Below, piece after piece: positions 1-9,003 of a stretch of DNA of 57,694 nt. The DNA comes from Pedobacter panaciterrae (lineage in GTDB: Bacteria; Bacteroidota; Bacteroidia; Sphingobacteriales; Sphingobacteriaceae). The stretch is from contig NZ_LGEL01000032.1 of NCBI RefSeq assembly GCF_001636695.1, positions 1 to 57,694 of the forward strand. The letters run 5' to 3'. Made by a program: the position numbers and the translations under genes. How positions within the stretch are numbered: position 1 is the stretch's first letter; each line of letters begins with the position of its first letter. The notes beneath the pieces were generated by a model. It did not search any database. It worked only from the letters and a program-made list of their open reading frames with translations, and was not told the origin of the DNA.

Positions 1-127
1 GCATAGCGCTGTCCGGATCAGCTTCTATAGATCCACCTAAAAAGTTTCGTAAAGCACAACAAAGTGAGAGATCATCACTTGTTACTAAACGATTTGGCAA
101 GACTAAATTTCTGGCCAAATCAATACA
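1..127 (+). pseudogene. Decayed inverted copy of the adjacent small secreted-protein gene
   Basis: Read on the plus strand, this stretch aligns along its whole length with the coding strand of the gene at 103-324. Positions 84-127 are the exact reverse complement of 137-180 (44 bases), with a 9-base loop between. Further out the match weakens: the codon after the first GCA is TAG instead of CAG, and there are small indels, so this copy is not an intact gene. It is also cut by the window edge. The pair are therefore two copies arranged tail to tail. The perfect centre and diverged outer arms suggest either homogenisation of the palindrome core or a local inverted duplication. An assembly fold-back at a contig end would be expected to give identical arms, which these are not. 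Confidence 0.7.
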
Positions 128-324
128 GCATTATCTTGTATTGATTTGGCCAGAAATTTAGTCTTGCCAAATCGTTTAGTTGCCAGTGATGATATCTCAC
201 TTTTCTGAACTTTATACAGCTTCTTTTGTGGATCTATAGTAGCGGATCCCGACAGGGTTATACGCTGTGCCATACCGGTAAAACTAAAAAAGATAAGTGC
301 AAATAATAATGTTAATTTTTTCAT
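103..324 (-). CDS. Small secreted protein, function unknown
   Basis: A 73-residue protein starting MKKLTLLFALIFFSFTGMAQ, a clear Sec signal peptide with cleavage after GMAQ. The mature part is about 53 residues, basic, and has no motif I recognise. The last eight codons are supplied by the opposing arm of the inverted repeat: translation runs from the right arm through the 9-base loop into the left arm and stops at TAG 103-105. The natural C-terminus may therefore have differed before the inversion arose. The start is the ATG at 322-324, and the signal peptide supports it. It could be a degenerating gene. No operon partner is visible; the upstream 790 bases hold no gene. Confidence 0.55.
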   Translation of the reverse strand: MKKLTLLFALIFFSFTGMAQRITLSGSATIDPQKKLYKVQKSEISSLATKRFGKTKFLAKSIQDNAVLIWPEI

Positions 325-1111
325 CTTATGCTAATTTGTTGAACAATTTATTTTTTGAATTTCATTCTTATTTTGTGCGTTGCGGACAACGTTGACGGGG
401 TAATACTCATTTGGTGTTGATGAATTACAGCATTTTTTTGCTTAAAAATATACACTCTTATTGTTTGTTATTTACTCTTTTGCAACAGTAGCATTGGAAA
501 TCTTTTTGGATGGTTCTGGTCATTCTGCCCATTTACTAGTATTATTCGCTTTTTATTCGGTTCTTACCGAACGAGGTACGAACAATGTCAGTGTAAGAGT
601 GCAGCCGAAAACGACTATATTATATGCCGCAACTTGCATATTTTCCTAATCCGAAGCCAAGCCAAAATTAATCCAATTTCGTTGGCAATCAATTTCATAT
701 ATTAAATATAAAAGAAAAATAAATGTAGTGCTGCGTAATATGCGCTTTACGGCACTTAGCAACGCAATGACTCACATTATACGCTTTATATGATCTTATT
801 CTGATAATTGGAGGTTCAGTTATGGTTTAATATGTGCCATCGTCATCCTTCGTTTGCTTAGTACGGTGAGATGTTCATTTAAACCTGTTCGTCATCTCGA
901 CGCTAGGAGAGATCTCTTGACCACGCAATACTGCCAAGCAAATTGGCATAATCAAGAGATCCCTCGTGTCCTCGGGATGACGAGGGATCCTATATTTAAA
1001 CGGTAAGGCCCTTTTGCAAAAGTATTTTCTATAAATCTTTACAGACTTAATATTTTGACCCTCTCTCAGCCTTAGATAAAATATGTGCCAACTTCCTAAC
1101 ATTAGTTTAGA
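325..1111. other. Intergenic stretch without a supported gene
   Basis: About 790 bases lie between the small secreted-protein gene and the 3' end of the MG2/plug gene. I see one complete hairpin repeat (889-983) and AT-rich sequence. Short open frames at 461-649 (+) and 875-1102 (-) have no signal peptide, domain or partner; the second lies across the hairpin repeat. Nothing else could be assigned. Confidence 0.5.
889..983. repeat. Dispersed hairpin repeat, copy 1
   Basis: Left arm 889-920 starts TCGTCATCTCGACG and right arm 952-983 ends CTCGGGATGACGA. The 32-base arms are near reverse complements, and most mismatches are C/T changes that would leave G-U pairs in RNA. The 31-base loop contains GCAAATTGGCATAA, which is shared with copies 2 and 4 of the family. 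Confidence 0.85.
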
Positions 1112-3544
1112 CTACTTTCCTACTACATACCTGGAGATCTGTCTTGCAAGTTCGCCTTCGGCATTAATACCTTCTATAATGACTTTGTAATTTCCTGGCC
1201 CATCTGCATTGAAGAAATTAATAGTAGCTAAGCCTGTAGCATAAGTTTTTATACTAGAGTTCCAGTAAATTGTAGAGCGTAGATCAGGAATATTCCAGTT
1301 ATTGTTTACATCATATTTTGGACTATAGAAAGCTCGGACTTTGTTGAATCCTTTTGGTGATATATTGACAAGGTTAGGGGTGTAAATCTTTGATTTTCTA
1401 TCTTTTTTTGTATAAATAAGAATCGCAGGTTTTCCACTTAACATTGCTTTTAAAGCCATATTTGTAGTTACAGCATCAACTTTTACTATGTCAGTGATGT
1501 CAATATCATTTTGGTCTATAATTGCTTCTAATTCGAGGCCACTAACAGATCTACCATCTAAAATTACATCCATATCTTCACCTCTAAAGGTTGGAATAGC
1601 TCCTGAGAAATTAACATTAGGTATATGTTGCTGTAAAAGAGCTCGAAGTGTAGAAGACTTTTCTCCATTCTTTATAATGTAGCTTCTGTCTGCATGACCA
1701 TCAGGTATCTTCAGGCTACCCTGAGCTGCATAAATTTGCTGGGGTTTTCTCGCTCTGATATTGACTTCTCTTAGTCTTTGTACCCGGTTCAGTTGTCCGA
1801 TTTTTTCATAAATGCTATCCTGTTTTCTGCTGTTGGCCACATAAGCCTCCATGCTAACTTCGATGTTAGTGTTTAACTCGGGTTGATTCCTGTTCTTACT
1901 CATAGTCATTTTCGGTACGCTATCCAGGATGATCTCTGCTTTGCTGCTGTTCTTTGGCGTTTTTGCCTGAACTGCAAACTTGATACTATCGGTCAGGATA
2001 ATTTCCTCAAAGCTGAACCTGCCTAAAGAATCTGTAGTAGTGCCCTTTACAATATTTGCTTTGAGGGACATCAATGTAACGGAAGCATTAGGCAATGGCT
2101 TATTTCCAAGAGTGAGCACTTTACCTGAAATGACCATAGCAAGCCCTTCGGCTGCAAACTGCGGTTTCAAGTCAAATCTTCTATAGCCTTGAGTGAGCAT
2201 CAGATTATCCAGAGCGGTATTTACCTCATCAGTTTCTGCCGTGAAATAATAATTGGGTTTCTCAATGTAACCTTTCAGTTCTGACGTGAGCAACAGGTTA
2301 GAGAAGATAGTATGCTCTAAACTTTCTTCTAATGGTACTTTACTTTCATCAATTATACTGACTGAGAAATTTCCACTGGTTGTTTTGCCTTTAGAATCGA
2401 CGGTTTTCAGTTCAATACTAATTTGTTCCCTGCTTTTATAAGTCTTTTTCGCCGTACTGATTTTCAGCTGCATCTGGTCGTTTGTTTTAATAAAGGCAAT
2501 ACGTTCGTTAGTAGGCTCACCGGCATCATTGAAAAGTGTAAACTGGGCAATTCCGGTAGGGAAGGCTTTCTTTTCCAACCATACCGAATTTACTGTTTTA
2601 CTCAGACTGATCAGTGATGAAAAGATGGTATCTCTACCAGATTGGGCGATCAGATTTACGGTCTGTCCCGGAGAACTGGTATTGATCCTGACCAGAATAC
2701 TGTCTTTATTGGGTTGATATACGGCAAGCGTATTGCCCTGTTCCTTAGGTTTGGGTAAGGTAATTGACTTTTCCGATCCATCAGTGAAAGTGATTTTAGC
2801 AATATAGTTCTCCCCGGATTCTGGCCTGAGGTTAAAAGTTCCCATACCCGCATGTAAAGTTTCAAAGGTGCTGACTTCTTTGTGCTGACTGTCAACTATA
2901 ACAGCTTTCACCTGAATCCCTAAACCATTTATTCCAACCGTTTTAAAGCCTATGCGAGAGGTAATACCATTGACGAGATTGCCGCCCTCAGGAAAAAACT
3001 GTACATCGCTGTTGCTCAGGTCAGAATAGACTAATTTTTTTTTTGATTTTTTATTATCTGATGGAGTTTTAGTATTCACATTTTCCTGATTCTCAGTATC
3101 AATGAACCCTGCAACCATAAAAGTCTGGTCAAAGAAGTAATCTTCTCCGGCATTGCGCATCCACTGTGTGTAAGCACGAATCCTGTAATGACCTGCGCGA
3201 ACACTTTCATCAAGAACGAAATCGCCCATAGACATTCCTGCGGTAACTGGTAGCTTTAATGATTTTATTAACGAATCTCTTTCATTAATAAGATCTACGT
3301 ACAAAGTGCCACTTAAGGCAGAAAGCTGGTGCCTGCTCCCGATAACGACATAAGCTTTAAACCATATAGTATCTCCAAGAGCATAATAGGGTTTATCAAA
3401 ATGTAGATGTATTTTTTCGTGAATGTTGGTGTCAGTGTGTTTATGAAGATTAATGATCGGTTGATCAATAATATCATCTTTTTGAATGAATGCAGAAAAG
3501 CCTAAAATAAATATTGCAGCTGTGATTGAGAGTTTGAGCGTCAT
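1112..3544 (-). CDS. MG2 macroglobulin-like / TonB plug-domain protein (paralogue 1)
   Basis: An 810-residue exported protein. Signal peptide at about 1-20, then a macroglobulin MG2-type segment near 40-150 (HLHFDKPYYALGDTIWFKAY, then a YRIRAYTQWM strand), further beta-sandwich segments, and a carboxypeptidase-regulatory-like repeat near 465-540. The C-terminal section after RLREVNIRARK resembles a TonB-receptor plug (ILDGRSV, then AILIYTKKD), but no beta-barrel follows. Such proteins are exported and probably surface or periplasmic; their ligand is unknown. It lies 113 bases downstream of paralogue 2 in the same direction, but has its own leader, shared with paralogue 3. In the N-terminal 60 residues it is closest to paralogue 3. 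It is more diverged from the other two along the body, and its plug region is very different. Confidence 0.8.
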   Translation of the reverse strand: MTLKLSITAAIFILGFSAFIQKDDIIDQPIINLHKHTDTNIHEKIHLHFDKPYYALGDTIWFKAYVVIGSRHQLSALSGTLYVDLINERDSLIKSLKLPVTAGMSMGDFVLDESVRAGHYRIRAYTQWMRNAGEDYFFDQTFMVAGFIDTENQENVNTKTPSDNKKSKKKLVYSDLSNSDVQFFPEGGNLVNGITSRIGFKTVGINGLGIQVKAVIVDSQHKEVSTFETLHAGMGTFNLRPESGENYIAKITFTDGSEKSITLPKPKEQGNTLAVYQPNKDSILVRINTSSPGQTVNLIAQSGRDTIFSSLISLSKTVNSVWLEKKAFPTGIAQFTLFNDAGEPTNERIAFIKTNDQMQLKISTAKKTYKSREQISIELKTVDSKGKTTSGNFSVSIIDESKVPLEESLEHTIFSNLLLTSELKGYIEKPNYYFTAETDEVNTALDNLMLTQGYRRFDLKPQFAAEGLAMVISGKVLTLGNKPLPNASVTLMSLKANIVKGTTTDSLGRFSFEEIILTDSIKFAVQAKTPKNSSKAEIILDSVPKMTMSKNRNQPELNTNIEVSMEAYVANSRKQDSIYEKIGQLNRVQRLREVNIRARKPQQIYAAQGSLKIPDGHADRSYIIKNGEKSSTLRALLQQHIPNVNFSGAIPTFRGEDMDVILDGRSVSGLELEAIIDQNDIDITDIVKVDAVTTNMALKAMLSGKPAILIYTKKDRKSKIYTPNLVNISPKGFNKVRAFYSPKYDVNNNWNIPDLRSTIYWNSSIKTYATGLATINFFNADGPGNYKVIIEGINAEGELARQISRYVVGK

Positions 3545-3657
3545 TAATATAATATTTGGTTACATGTTTACTAATTTACTAAAAAAGATACAATGGTTTG
3601 ATCTAAGGCAAGGTGCATAATGCTATATTTCAGGTTTAATAGATAGATATCTTTTGA

Positions 3658-6120
3658 TCATTCTACATCATATTCAAAAACTTCCCGGCCTAATAACCCA
3701 TCAGAATTGATACCTTCGATAATGACCTTGTATTTTCCGGGACCATCGGCATTGAAGAAGTTGAACGAAGTCTTTCCTGTATCATAAGTTTTTACATTGG
3801 GATTCCAGTAAATGGTAGAGCGTAAATCCGGAATGTTCGTATTATTGTTCACATCGTATTTAGGGCTGTAAAAGGTTTTGACTTTATTGAAACCTTTTGG
3901 GAACAGGTTGGCCATATTCAGACCGGCTTCTCTTCTGAATTTATCTTTTTTAGTGTAAATGAATAATGCCGGGCGTCCTACTGTAGTGATTAATGCCATA
4001 TTGGTACTGACTATTTCTATTTTGCTGATATCTGACATTTCTAGGCCAATATTGTTAAATACCCCTCCTGCCTCCGAAGGAGAAAGTTTACGGTCATCGA
4101 GAATGAGGTCCATTGGTTCAGGAGTTTGAGTTAGAGGATTGTAGGCAAATGGATATGCCATAACTATTGGCTCTCCAGGTCCTGGGGTATAAGATTTATA
4201 TTTAATGCCAGGACCAAGTTTCCCTTGTAAAAAGATGTCTAAAGTTGCAAAAGGTTTTACATTTTCCATATCAATGGTCCTGTCAGAATGTCCTTCAGGT
4301 AGCTTTAATATTCCCTGGCTTGATGCATATTTTTGGTCAGTTTTCCTGGCTCTGATGTTTACCTCCCTCAGTCTTTGTACCCGGTTCAGCTGTCCTGTTT
4401 TCTCATAGATGCTGTCCAGCTTTTTGCTGTTGTCTGTATAAACCTTTAAACTGCTTTCAATATTCTTACTGAACGCCGGGCTATTCTTGTTTTTTCCAAT
4501 CGCTATTTTAGGAATACTGTCCATAATCAGTTCAGCTTTTGTCCCATTTTTTGGGGTTTTGGCCTGAATGGTCACTTTGAGACTGTCTCCGATTATAAGC
4601 TCCCCAAATTTGAACCTGCCTTCCGAATCAGTTGTGGTGGACTGGAACAATTCTGCTTTGAGCGACATCATGGTCACCGCTGCGTTGGGCAGGGGTTTGC
4701 TGCCCAGTGTCAGTACTTTGCCGGAGAATACAGTGCCCAGGCCTTCGGCAGGGAATAGTTGTTGATCTGTAGTAGCTGTATGGTTGGTTCTCCAGTCAAA
4801 GTTCCTGTAGCCCTGTGTCAGCATAAGGTTATCCAGTGCTGTGTTTACTTCCTCAGTTTCTGCTGTGAAATAGTAATTCGGGTTTTCAATATATCCCTTT
4901 AGATCTGAGCTTAGCAGTAAATTTGAAAAAATGGTATGTTCCGTACTTTGTTCAGAAGGTACTTTGCTTTCATCAATAACCGATACTGAGAAACTGCCCC
5001 TGGTTGATTTTCCCATTGCGTCACTTGCATTCAGTTCGATGGTCACAGGTTCCCTGCTGGTGTAGGCTTTCTTCGCGGTGCTGAGCTTCAGCTGCATTTT
5101 ATCGTTAGTTTTTATAAAGGTAATGCGTTCGTTGGTAGGCTCACCGGTATCCTTGAAAAGTGTAAACTGGGTAATTCCGGAAGGGAAAGCCTTCTTTTCC
5201 ATCCATATGGAGTTGACCTGCCTGCTCAGGTTGACCCTGGAGGAGAAAATAGTTTCGCCTCCGGATCGGGCAATCAGGCTAAGGGTCTCTCCGGGAGTAT
5301 TGGTGTTGATGCGTACCAGGATACTGTCCTTATTGGGTTGGTAAACACCAAGAACATAGCCATGGTCAGTTGCATTAGGCAGCAGTACAATTTTTTCCGA
5401 TCCATCAGGAAGAATGATTTTGGCAGTATAGGTTTTTCCTGAATCAGGCCTGATATTGAAACTCCCCATTCCGGCATATAAGGTTTCAAAAGTATTGATG
5501 GCTTTGTTTTCCTGATCCAGGACAACGCCTTTGACGGGCATACCGAGGCCATTTGTTCCAACCACTTTGAATCCCATACGTGAGGTGATGCCGTTGACCA
5601 AAACACCTCCTTCGGGAAAGAACTGCACGTCACTTTTCAGTAAATCAGGTTGATTGAGGTTTTGTTTTTTCTTGTCATCGCCCGCATTCTTAGTGTTTTT
5701 AGTGGCATCAACTGTTTTGTCTACCACAGAGGCCACCATAAAAGTCTGGTCAAAGAAGTAGTCTTCACCAGCATTTCGCATCCACTGGGTGTAGGCACGA
5801 ATGCGGTAATTGCCAGCCTGGACTCCCTGGTCGAGCACAAAATCACCCATGGTAGTTCCTGCGGTTACAGGGAGTTTAAGTGCGCTGATCAGGGAATCCT
5901 TTTCATTGATCAGGTCTACATACAAGGCACCACTCATGGCCGATAGCTGGTGCCTGCTGCCAATTACCACATATGCCTTGAACCAAATGGTGTCGCCTTG
6001 AGCATAATAGGGTTTATCAAGATGCAGGTGTACTTTTTCGTGTGGGTTATCTTCTATGGATATAAATGAAGAAAAAATCAATAAGAATAATATCAAAGAG
6101 AAAAATCGATTGAGCGTCAT
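3658..6120 (-). CDS. MG2 macroglobulin-like / TonB plug-domain protein (paralogue 2)
   Basis: An 820-residue exported protein of the same architecture as its downstream neighbour: signal peptide, MG2 domain near residues 25-140, beta-sandwich modules, a carboxypeptidase-regulatory-like repeat, and a terminal plug-like section without a barrel. The ATG at 6118-6120 is chosen over the upstream one at 6145-6147 because it gives MTLNRFFSLILFLLIFSS, a signal peptide that aligns with the MTLKLS starts of both paralogues. The body is almost identical in DNA to the gene at 31169-33682 (for example 4440-5640 against 31960-33150). The plug region (about 4010-4340) and the first 35 codons differ sharply between the two. 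This points to recombination between copies 25 kb apart. Confidence 0.8.
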   Translation of the reverse strand: MTLNRFFSLILFLLIFSSFISIEDNPHEKVHLHLDKPYYAQGDTIWFKAYVVIGSRHQLSAMSGALYVDLINEKDSLISALKLPVTAGTTMGDFVLDQGVQAGNYRIRAYTQWMRNAGEDYFFDQTFMVASVVDKTVDATKNTKNAGDDKKKQNLNQPDLLKSDVQFFPEGGVLVNGITSRMGFKVVGTNGLGMPVKGVVLDQENKAINTFETLYAGMGSFNIRPDSGKTYTAKIILPDGSEKIVLLPNATDHGYVLGVYQPNKDSILVRINTNTPGETLSLIARSGGETIFSSRVNLSRQVNSIWMEKKAFPSGITQFTLFKDTGEPTNERITFIKTNDKMQLKLSTAKKAYTSREPVTIELNASDAMGKSTRGSFSVSVIDESKVPSEQSTEHTIFSNLLLSSDLKGYIENPNYYFTAETEEVNTALDNLMLTQGYRNFDWRTNHTATTDQQLFPAEGLGTVFSGKVLTLGSKPLPNAAVTMMSLKAELFQSTTTDSEGRFKFGELIIGDSLKVTIQAKTPKNGTKAELIMDSIPKIAIGKNKNSPAFSKNIESSLKVYTDNSKKLDSIYEKTGQLNRVQRLREVNIRARKTDQKYASSQGILKLPEGHSDRTIDMENVKPFATLDIFLQGKLGPGIKYKSYTPGPGEPIVMAYPFAYNPLTQTPEPMDLILDDRKLSPSEAGGVFNNIGLEMSDISKIEIVSTNMALITTVGRPALFIYTKKDKFRREAGLNMANLFPKGFNKVKTFYSPKYDVNNNTNIPDLRSTIYWNPNVKTYDTGKTSFNFFNADGPGKYKVIIEGINSDGLLGREVFEYDVE

Positions 6121-6306
6121 AAGAGTAAATATATTGGTTAGTAACAATTTAGTGAAAAAGAATACTCATTTAAAATTAATAGTTATGTTCAATCACAAAA
6201 TATTTTTATCAATTTGACTCTTTTAAGTATCAAATAGAAGATAAATATTGTTTGCCAAAAAGATGGGCTTGGTTCACTTATAGTTTATTTATTAACTTAG
6301 CAGTGC

Positions 6307-7179
6307 ATGAAAACATCCCTATCACATCTTCCTGAAGTCAAGCAAAAAGAAATCGCTGAAATTCTTAAAATCATCAGGGAAGAAGCCAACCCTGAAAAGG
6401 TAATTCTATTTGGTAGCCATGCTAGGGGTAATTGGGTGGAGGATGAGTATGTAGAATATGGTGCCAGGTACTCGTATATCAGTGACTATGACTTTTTAGT
6501 CATTATCGAAGGTGGGGAGGAAAAAGAATTCGCCATTAAGAGTAGAATTACCGACCGATGTAAGCATGTTAGAAGTATAGTAAGCCCGATTATTCACGAT
6601 ATAGATTATGTCAATCGTGGTCTGCGTATTGGGCAATATTTTTTTATGGATATCATTAAGGAGGGAATTTTACTTTATGATACACGTAATTTTAAGTTTG
6701 AGAAACCTAAAAAATTAACCTCTGCTGAAGAGAAAGAGAAGGCTCAGGACTATTTTGACATCTGGTTTCCACAGGGATCGCAATTTTTAATAGATGCTGT
6801 TAATGCTTACGAGCGTGGAACTCAGGGTTATAGAAATAGTGCATTTTACTTACACCAGGCAACAGAATCATTTTATGCAGCGGCTTTATTAGTTAAAACC
6901 GGTTATAAGCCAAAAACCCATAACCTTGAATTTCTGAGAGACTATTCCAAACATATTTCAGCTGACTTATTTACGCTTTTCCTTACCCCATTGAATGACG
7001 AGCGTGAAAAACACTTTTTCGAATTGCTCAAGCGTGGTTACATTGATGCCCGCTATAAAGCAGATTATAAAATTACTGAAGGGGAGTTAACTGAGTTGAT
7101 TGCTAAAGTCAACAAAATGCAGGAAATCGTAAAAACTATCTGCGAAGAGAGGATAAATTCATTAAACAAAGCTAAATGA
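6307..7179 (+). CDS. MNT-HEPN two-domain protein (nucleotidyltransferase plus HEPN)
   Basis: A 290-residue cytoplasmic protein. Residues 1-110 form a minimal nucleotidyltransferase: Gly36-Ser37 in FGSHARG, then Asp60-Tyr-Asp62 as the metal-binding pair. Residues 145-280 look like a HEPN domain (YLHQATESFYAAALL, then KTHNLEFL). In many bacteria these are separate antitoxin (MNT) and toxin (HEPN) proteins; fused forms are also known in Bacteroidota. Whether this one nucleotidylates a target, has RNase activity, or is a housekeeping transferase cannot be told from sequence. The usual RxxxxH RNase motif of toxic HEPN proteins is not obvious. It stands alone, with no partner gene on the same strand on either side. 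Confidence 0.75.
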   Translation: MKTSLSHLPEVKQKEIAEILKIIREEANPEKVILFGSHARGNWVEDEYVEYGARYSYISDYDFLVIIEGGEEKEFAIKSRITDRCKHVRSIVSPIIHDIDYVNRGLRIGQYFFMDIIKEGILLYDTRNFKFEKPKKLTSAEEKEKAQDYFDIWFPQGSQFLIDAVNAYERGTQGYRNSAFYLHQATESFYAAALLVKTGYKPKTHNLEFLRDYSKHISADLFTLFLTPLNDEREKHFFELLKRGYIDARYKADYKITEGELTELIAKVNKMQEIVKTICEERINSLNKAK

Positions 7180-7225
7180 TAGCAAGAGCGGAATACAATT
7201 TCCGGCAAAAGAACTGCTTGAAACT

Positions 7226-7243
7226 TATAAATAACTATTTTTC
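7226..7243 (+). repeat. AT-rich motif TATAAATrrCTATTTTTy, copy 1
   Basis: An 18-base motif that recurs at 28102-28119 (other strand) and 44982-44999. The copy at 44982 lies just before a probable promoter -7 box. Here it sits in the space between two convergent genes, so its role is unclear. Confidence 0.35.
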
Positions 7244-7254
7244 CAGATTACTTC

Positions 7255-7460
7255 TTACTCAATATTACTAAAATTCAATAGATCATTTACCGTCACATTT
7301 AATACATCTGCCAGTGACCCAATATATAGGCAGTTGGTTTGCACTCTCTTTCTCGTACCTTGTTTATTAACTGTTTGTTGAGTTGTCGTCAGCAGACCGG
7401 TTCAAAATCCGGGAGGGTTACACAAGTATTAATGCTGGGTTTTTCAAGCTTGTTATTTAT
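7255..7460 (-). pseudogene. Decayed copy of the XRE-family regulator gene
   Basis: The minus strand of 7255-7390 closely matches the 3' half of the regulator gene at 8390-8626. Its last codons read LNVTVNDLLNFS before TAA at 7255-7257, against the same residues in the intact gene. Upstream, indels break the frame, and similarity fades around 7450-7460, where a match to the AGLTQ segment can still be seen. No start codon or intact helix-turn-helix remains. With the intact gene it brackets the secreted protein at 7497-8138, so a regulator-containing unit was probably duplicated and one copy lost. Confidence 0.75.
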
Positions 7461-7496
7461 TATGCTGTAACATTAATCTGTCTAATACGCTGTCAA

Positions 7497-8138
7497 CTAT
7501 TTATATCTAATCATTTTATAAGCCGTTTTAATTTTATGCTCTACGTCAAACTTTGCATCAGGTACTTTAAAATAATGAATTTCGCAAATACCTCTTAATC
7601 TTTTATTAAGAATAATAATGCGCTCAAGTACATACTTGTTTAAATACAAATTGTTGGATTTCTTTTTCTTAAATTCCACGCCACCCTCAGCATTAAATTT
7701 TTTTAATAGTTGTAGAGTAAATATTCTTGGCCTAAAGCTAGAGGAGTCAACAGTTGCATTATAATTAATCAACCATTGGTCATTTGGCTCATAATTCTTG
7801 AACTGGGGCAGAAACATTTTAAAAGATTTCCGGCTTTGCTCATAGTCAATGGAATCCCGGGGCATCAAACCTATTGTTATAAATATCGTACTATCTTTGT
7901 TAACAAAGGCGTAGTCAATAGAACTCGTGTTTTTAGGAGCTTCTATTTTCGTTTTTAAAAGGCTAAAACCAGTAGGTGGGGTCACATTGACACCTATTTT
8001 ATTTGTCGTGTAATTTAGTCTCCCTATCCTGGCTATCTCTTTTTCCGCTTGGCTCAGATGTATATCAGGATCATCAACAGTTACTTGTGCGAGGGCACAA
8101 AAATGAACTTGCAATAAAAAAAACATTAGCACTTTCAT
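7497..8138 (-). CDS. Secreted protein of unknown function
   Basis: A 213-residue protein starting MKVLMFFLLQVHFCALAQ, a signal peptide. That ATG (8136-8138) is preferred to one 33 bases upstream (8171), which would put a polar, Cys-rich stretch in front of the hydrophobic segment. The mature protein has a stretch typical of small Bacteroidota periplasmic proteins (GRLNYTTNKIGVNVTPPTGF) and a basic C-terminal half. I do not recognise a named family. It follows the small-peptide remnant (8211-8374) and the XRE regulator on the same strand with short gaps, so these probably form one transcript. A decayed copy of the regulator lies directly downstream. Confidence 0.65.
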   Translation of the reverse strand: MKVLMFFLLQVHFCALAQVTVDDPDIHLSQAEKEIARIGRLNYTTNKIGVNVTPPTGFSLLKTKIEAPKNTSSIDYAFVNKDSTIFITIGLMPRDSIDYEQSRKSFKMFLPQFKNYEPNDQWLINYNATVDSSSFRPRIFTLQLLKKFNAEGGVEFKKKKSNNLYLNKYVLERIIILNKRLRGICEIHYFKVPDAKFDVEHKIKTAYKMIRYK

Positions 8139-8210
8139 AATAAAAAAACATTTTAAGCAAGATTCAGACAATGTCTTGCCTAAATCTTGAAAATAAAACT
8201 AATTACCAGT

Positions 8211-8374
8211 CTATCCTCCATTTCCTGTGCTGGACGGGCTAGGAACAATGTTTTGTTCAACACTCAACCAACTACCGCTAGCACCAAATACTCCAGATTT
8301 TATGCCAGTAATTTCTCTTGGATTAACATAACGAGACATAATAGAAATATGAAACCAAAGATTTTCTTAGTCAT
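8211..8374 (-). pseudogene. Possible small secreted-peptide gene, apparently frameshifted
   Basis: Starting at ATG 8372-8374, 16 bases after the regulator's stop codon, the frame encodes a signal-like MTKKIFGFIFLLCLVM and ends at TAA after 24 codons. The neighbouring frame, open from ATG 8337-8339 to TAG 8211-8213, encodes 42 residues containing NPREITGIKSGVFGASGSW and ending in a Gly/Ser-rich tail. Together they look like one secreted peptide of about 55 residues broken by a single frameshift near 8335. Alternatively the 42-residue frame may be a real small gene. I do not recognise the peptide family. A sequencing error is possible. Confidence 0.4.
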
Positions 8375-8389
8375 TGTTAATATCTTATG

Positions 8390-8626
8390 CTAAGATAGTT
8401 TACTAAAATTCAACAGATCATTTACCGTCACATTTAATGCATCCGCCAATTGAACCAATATATGCGCAGTAGGGTTAGCGCCCTCTTTCTCATACCTGTT
8501 TATGAACTGTCTGTCTTTGCCATCCAAAAGAGATCCTAGTTTATCTTGGGTAAGGCCAGCATTAATTCTCAGCTGTTCAATCCTCTTTCCCAATTTTATC
8601 TTAAAATCTTCTTTTTTTTCGATCAT
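8390..8626 (-). CDS. XRE-family helix-turn-helix regulator
   Basis: A 78-residue protein consisting of little more than a Cro/C1-type helix-turn-helix: the segment GKRIEQLRINAGLTQDKLG carries the first helices, and FINRYEKEGANPTAHILVQL the recognition region and helix 4, ending in LNVTVNDLLNF. It has no sensor or oligomerisation domain, so it probably acts as a small DNA-binding repressor or activator. It is the first gene of a probable minus-strand unit with the small-peptide remnant and the secreted protein at 7497-8138. A decayed paralogue lies at 7255-7460. The target is unknown; autoregulation of this unit is the simplest guess. Confidence 0.85.
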   Translation of the reverse strand: MIEKKEDFKIKLGKRIEQLRINAGLTQDKLGSLLDGKDRQFINRYEKEGANPTAHILVQLADALNVTVNDLLNFSKLS

Positions 8627-9003
8627 GATACAAATTTCTGAGAATACGAAATATTGATGTCATCTTATTTGTTTACAATCGGTATGTTTTATATATTTGT
8701 TTAACAACATCCTCATTACATGGCCTGAGAAACCTAAACAATTAGGGATGTTACCAAATCAAAAGACATTGTATGGCAATGGTCCGGGCTTCTTTTATTT
8801 AAGTCGGGGTAGTTTCTCACGCCTCAGTAATGAGTTAAAGAGGTCCGGTCCTTTTGCCTTATCTGCATTTCCCTTATCGGGTTTTATTCTTTTTATAATT
8901 TTAATGAGTAAGATTCTTTGTCCCCCAGATTAAGTATTCCTATATCAGCCATTTCAAGTGGCCAAAAAAACTGAACTAACTAACAAACCATAAAATAAAC
9001 TGT
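8627..9003. other. Intergenic region before the TlpA/SusCD operon
   Basis: 377 bases between divergently transcribed genes. It must hold the promoters of the XRE regulator and of the TlpA-like gene. I found no convincing TTG / TAnnTTTG pair. A plus-strand open frame at 8697-8933 (78 codons) has no recognisable domain or signal peptide and is not called. Confidence 0.4.

Noticed and set aside
461-649. 62-codon plus-strand open frame
   Set aside because: No signal peptide, domain or partner, and the minus strand also shows short open frames; this is likely chance in AT-rich sequence.
875-1102. 75-codon minus-strand open frame
   Set aside because: It lies across hairpin copy 1, whose sequence recurs in other frames elsewhere.
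3545-3580. TGTAACC in the MG2 leader as an ECF -35 box
   Set aside because: Only about 20 bases separate it from the start codon, and no GTC-type -10 box follows at the right distance.
5274-5633. Long opposite-frame open frames inside the MG2/plug genes (also 32794-33153)
   Set aside because: They are conserved only because the host genes are near-identical duplicates, and their codon content is that of a shadow frame.
8697-8933. 78-codon plus-strand open frame before the TlpA-like gene
   Set aside because: The C-terminus is hydrophobic, but there is no recognisable family or signal, and the operon's first convincing gene starts at 9004.
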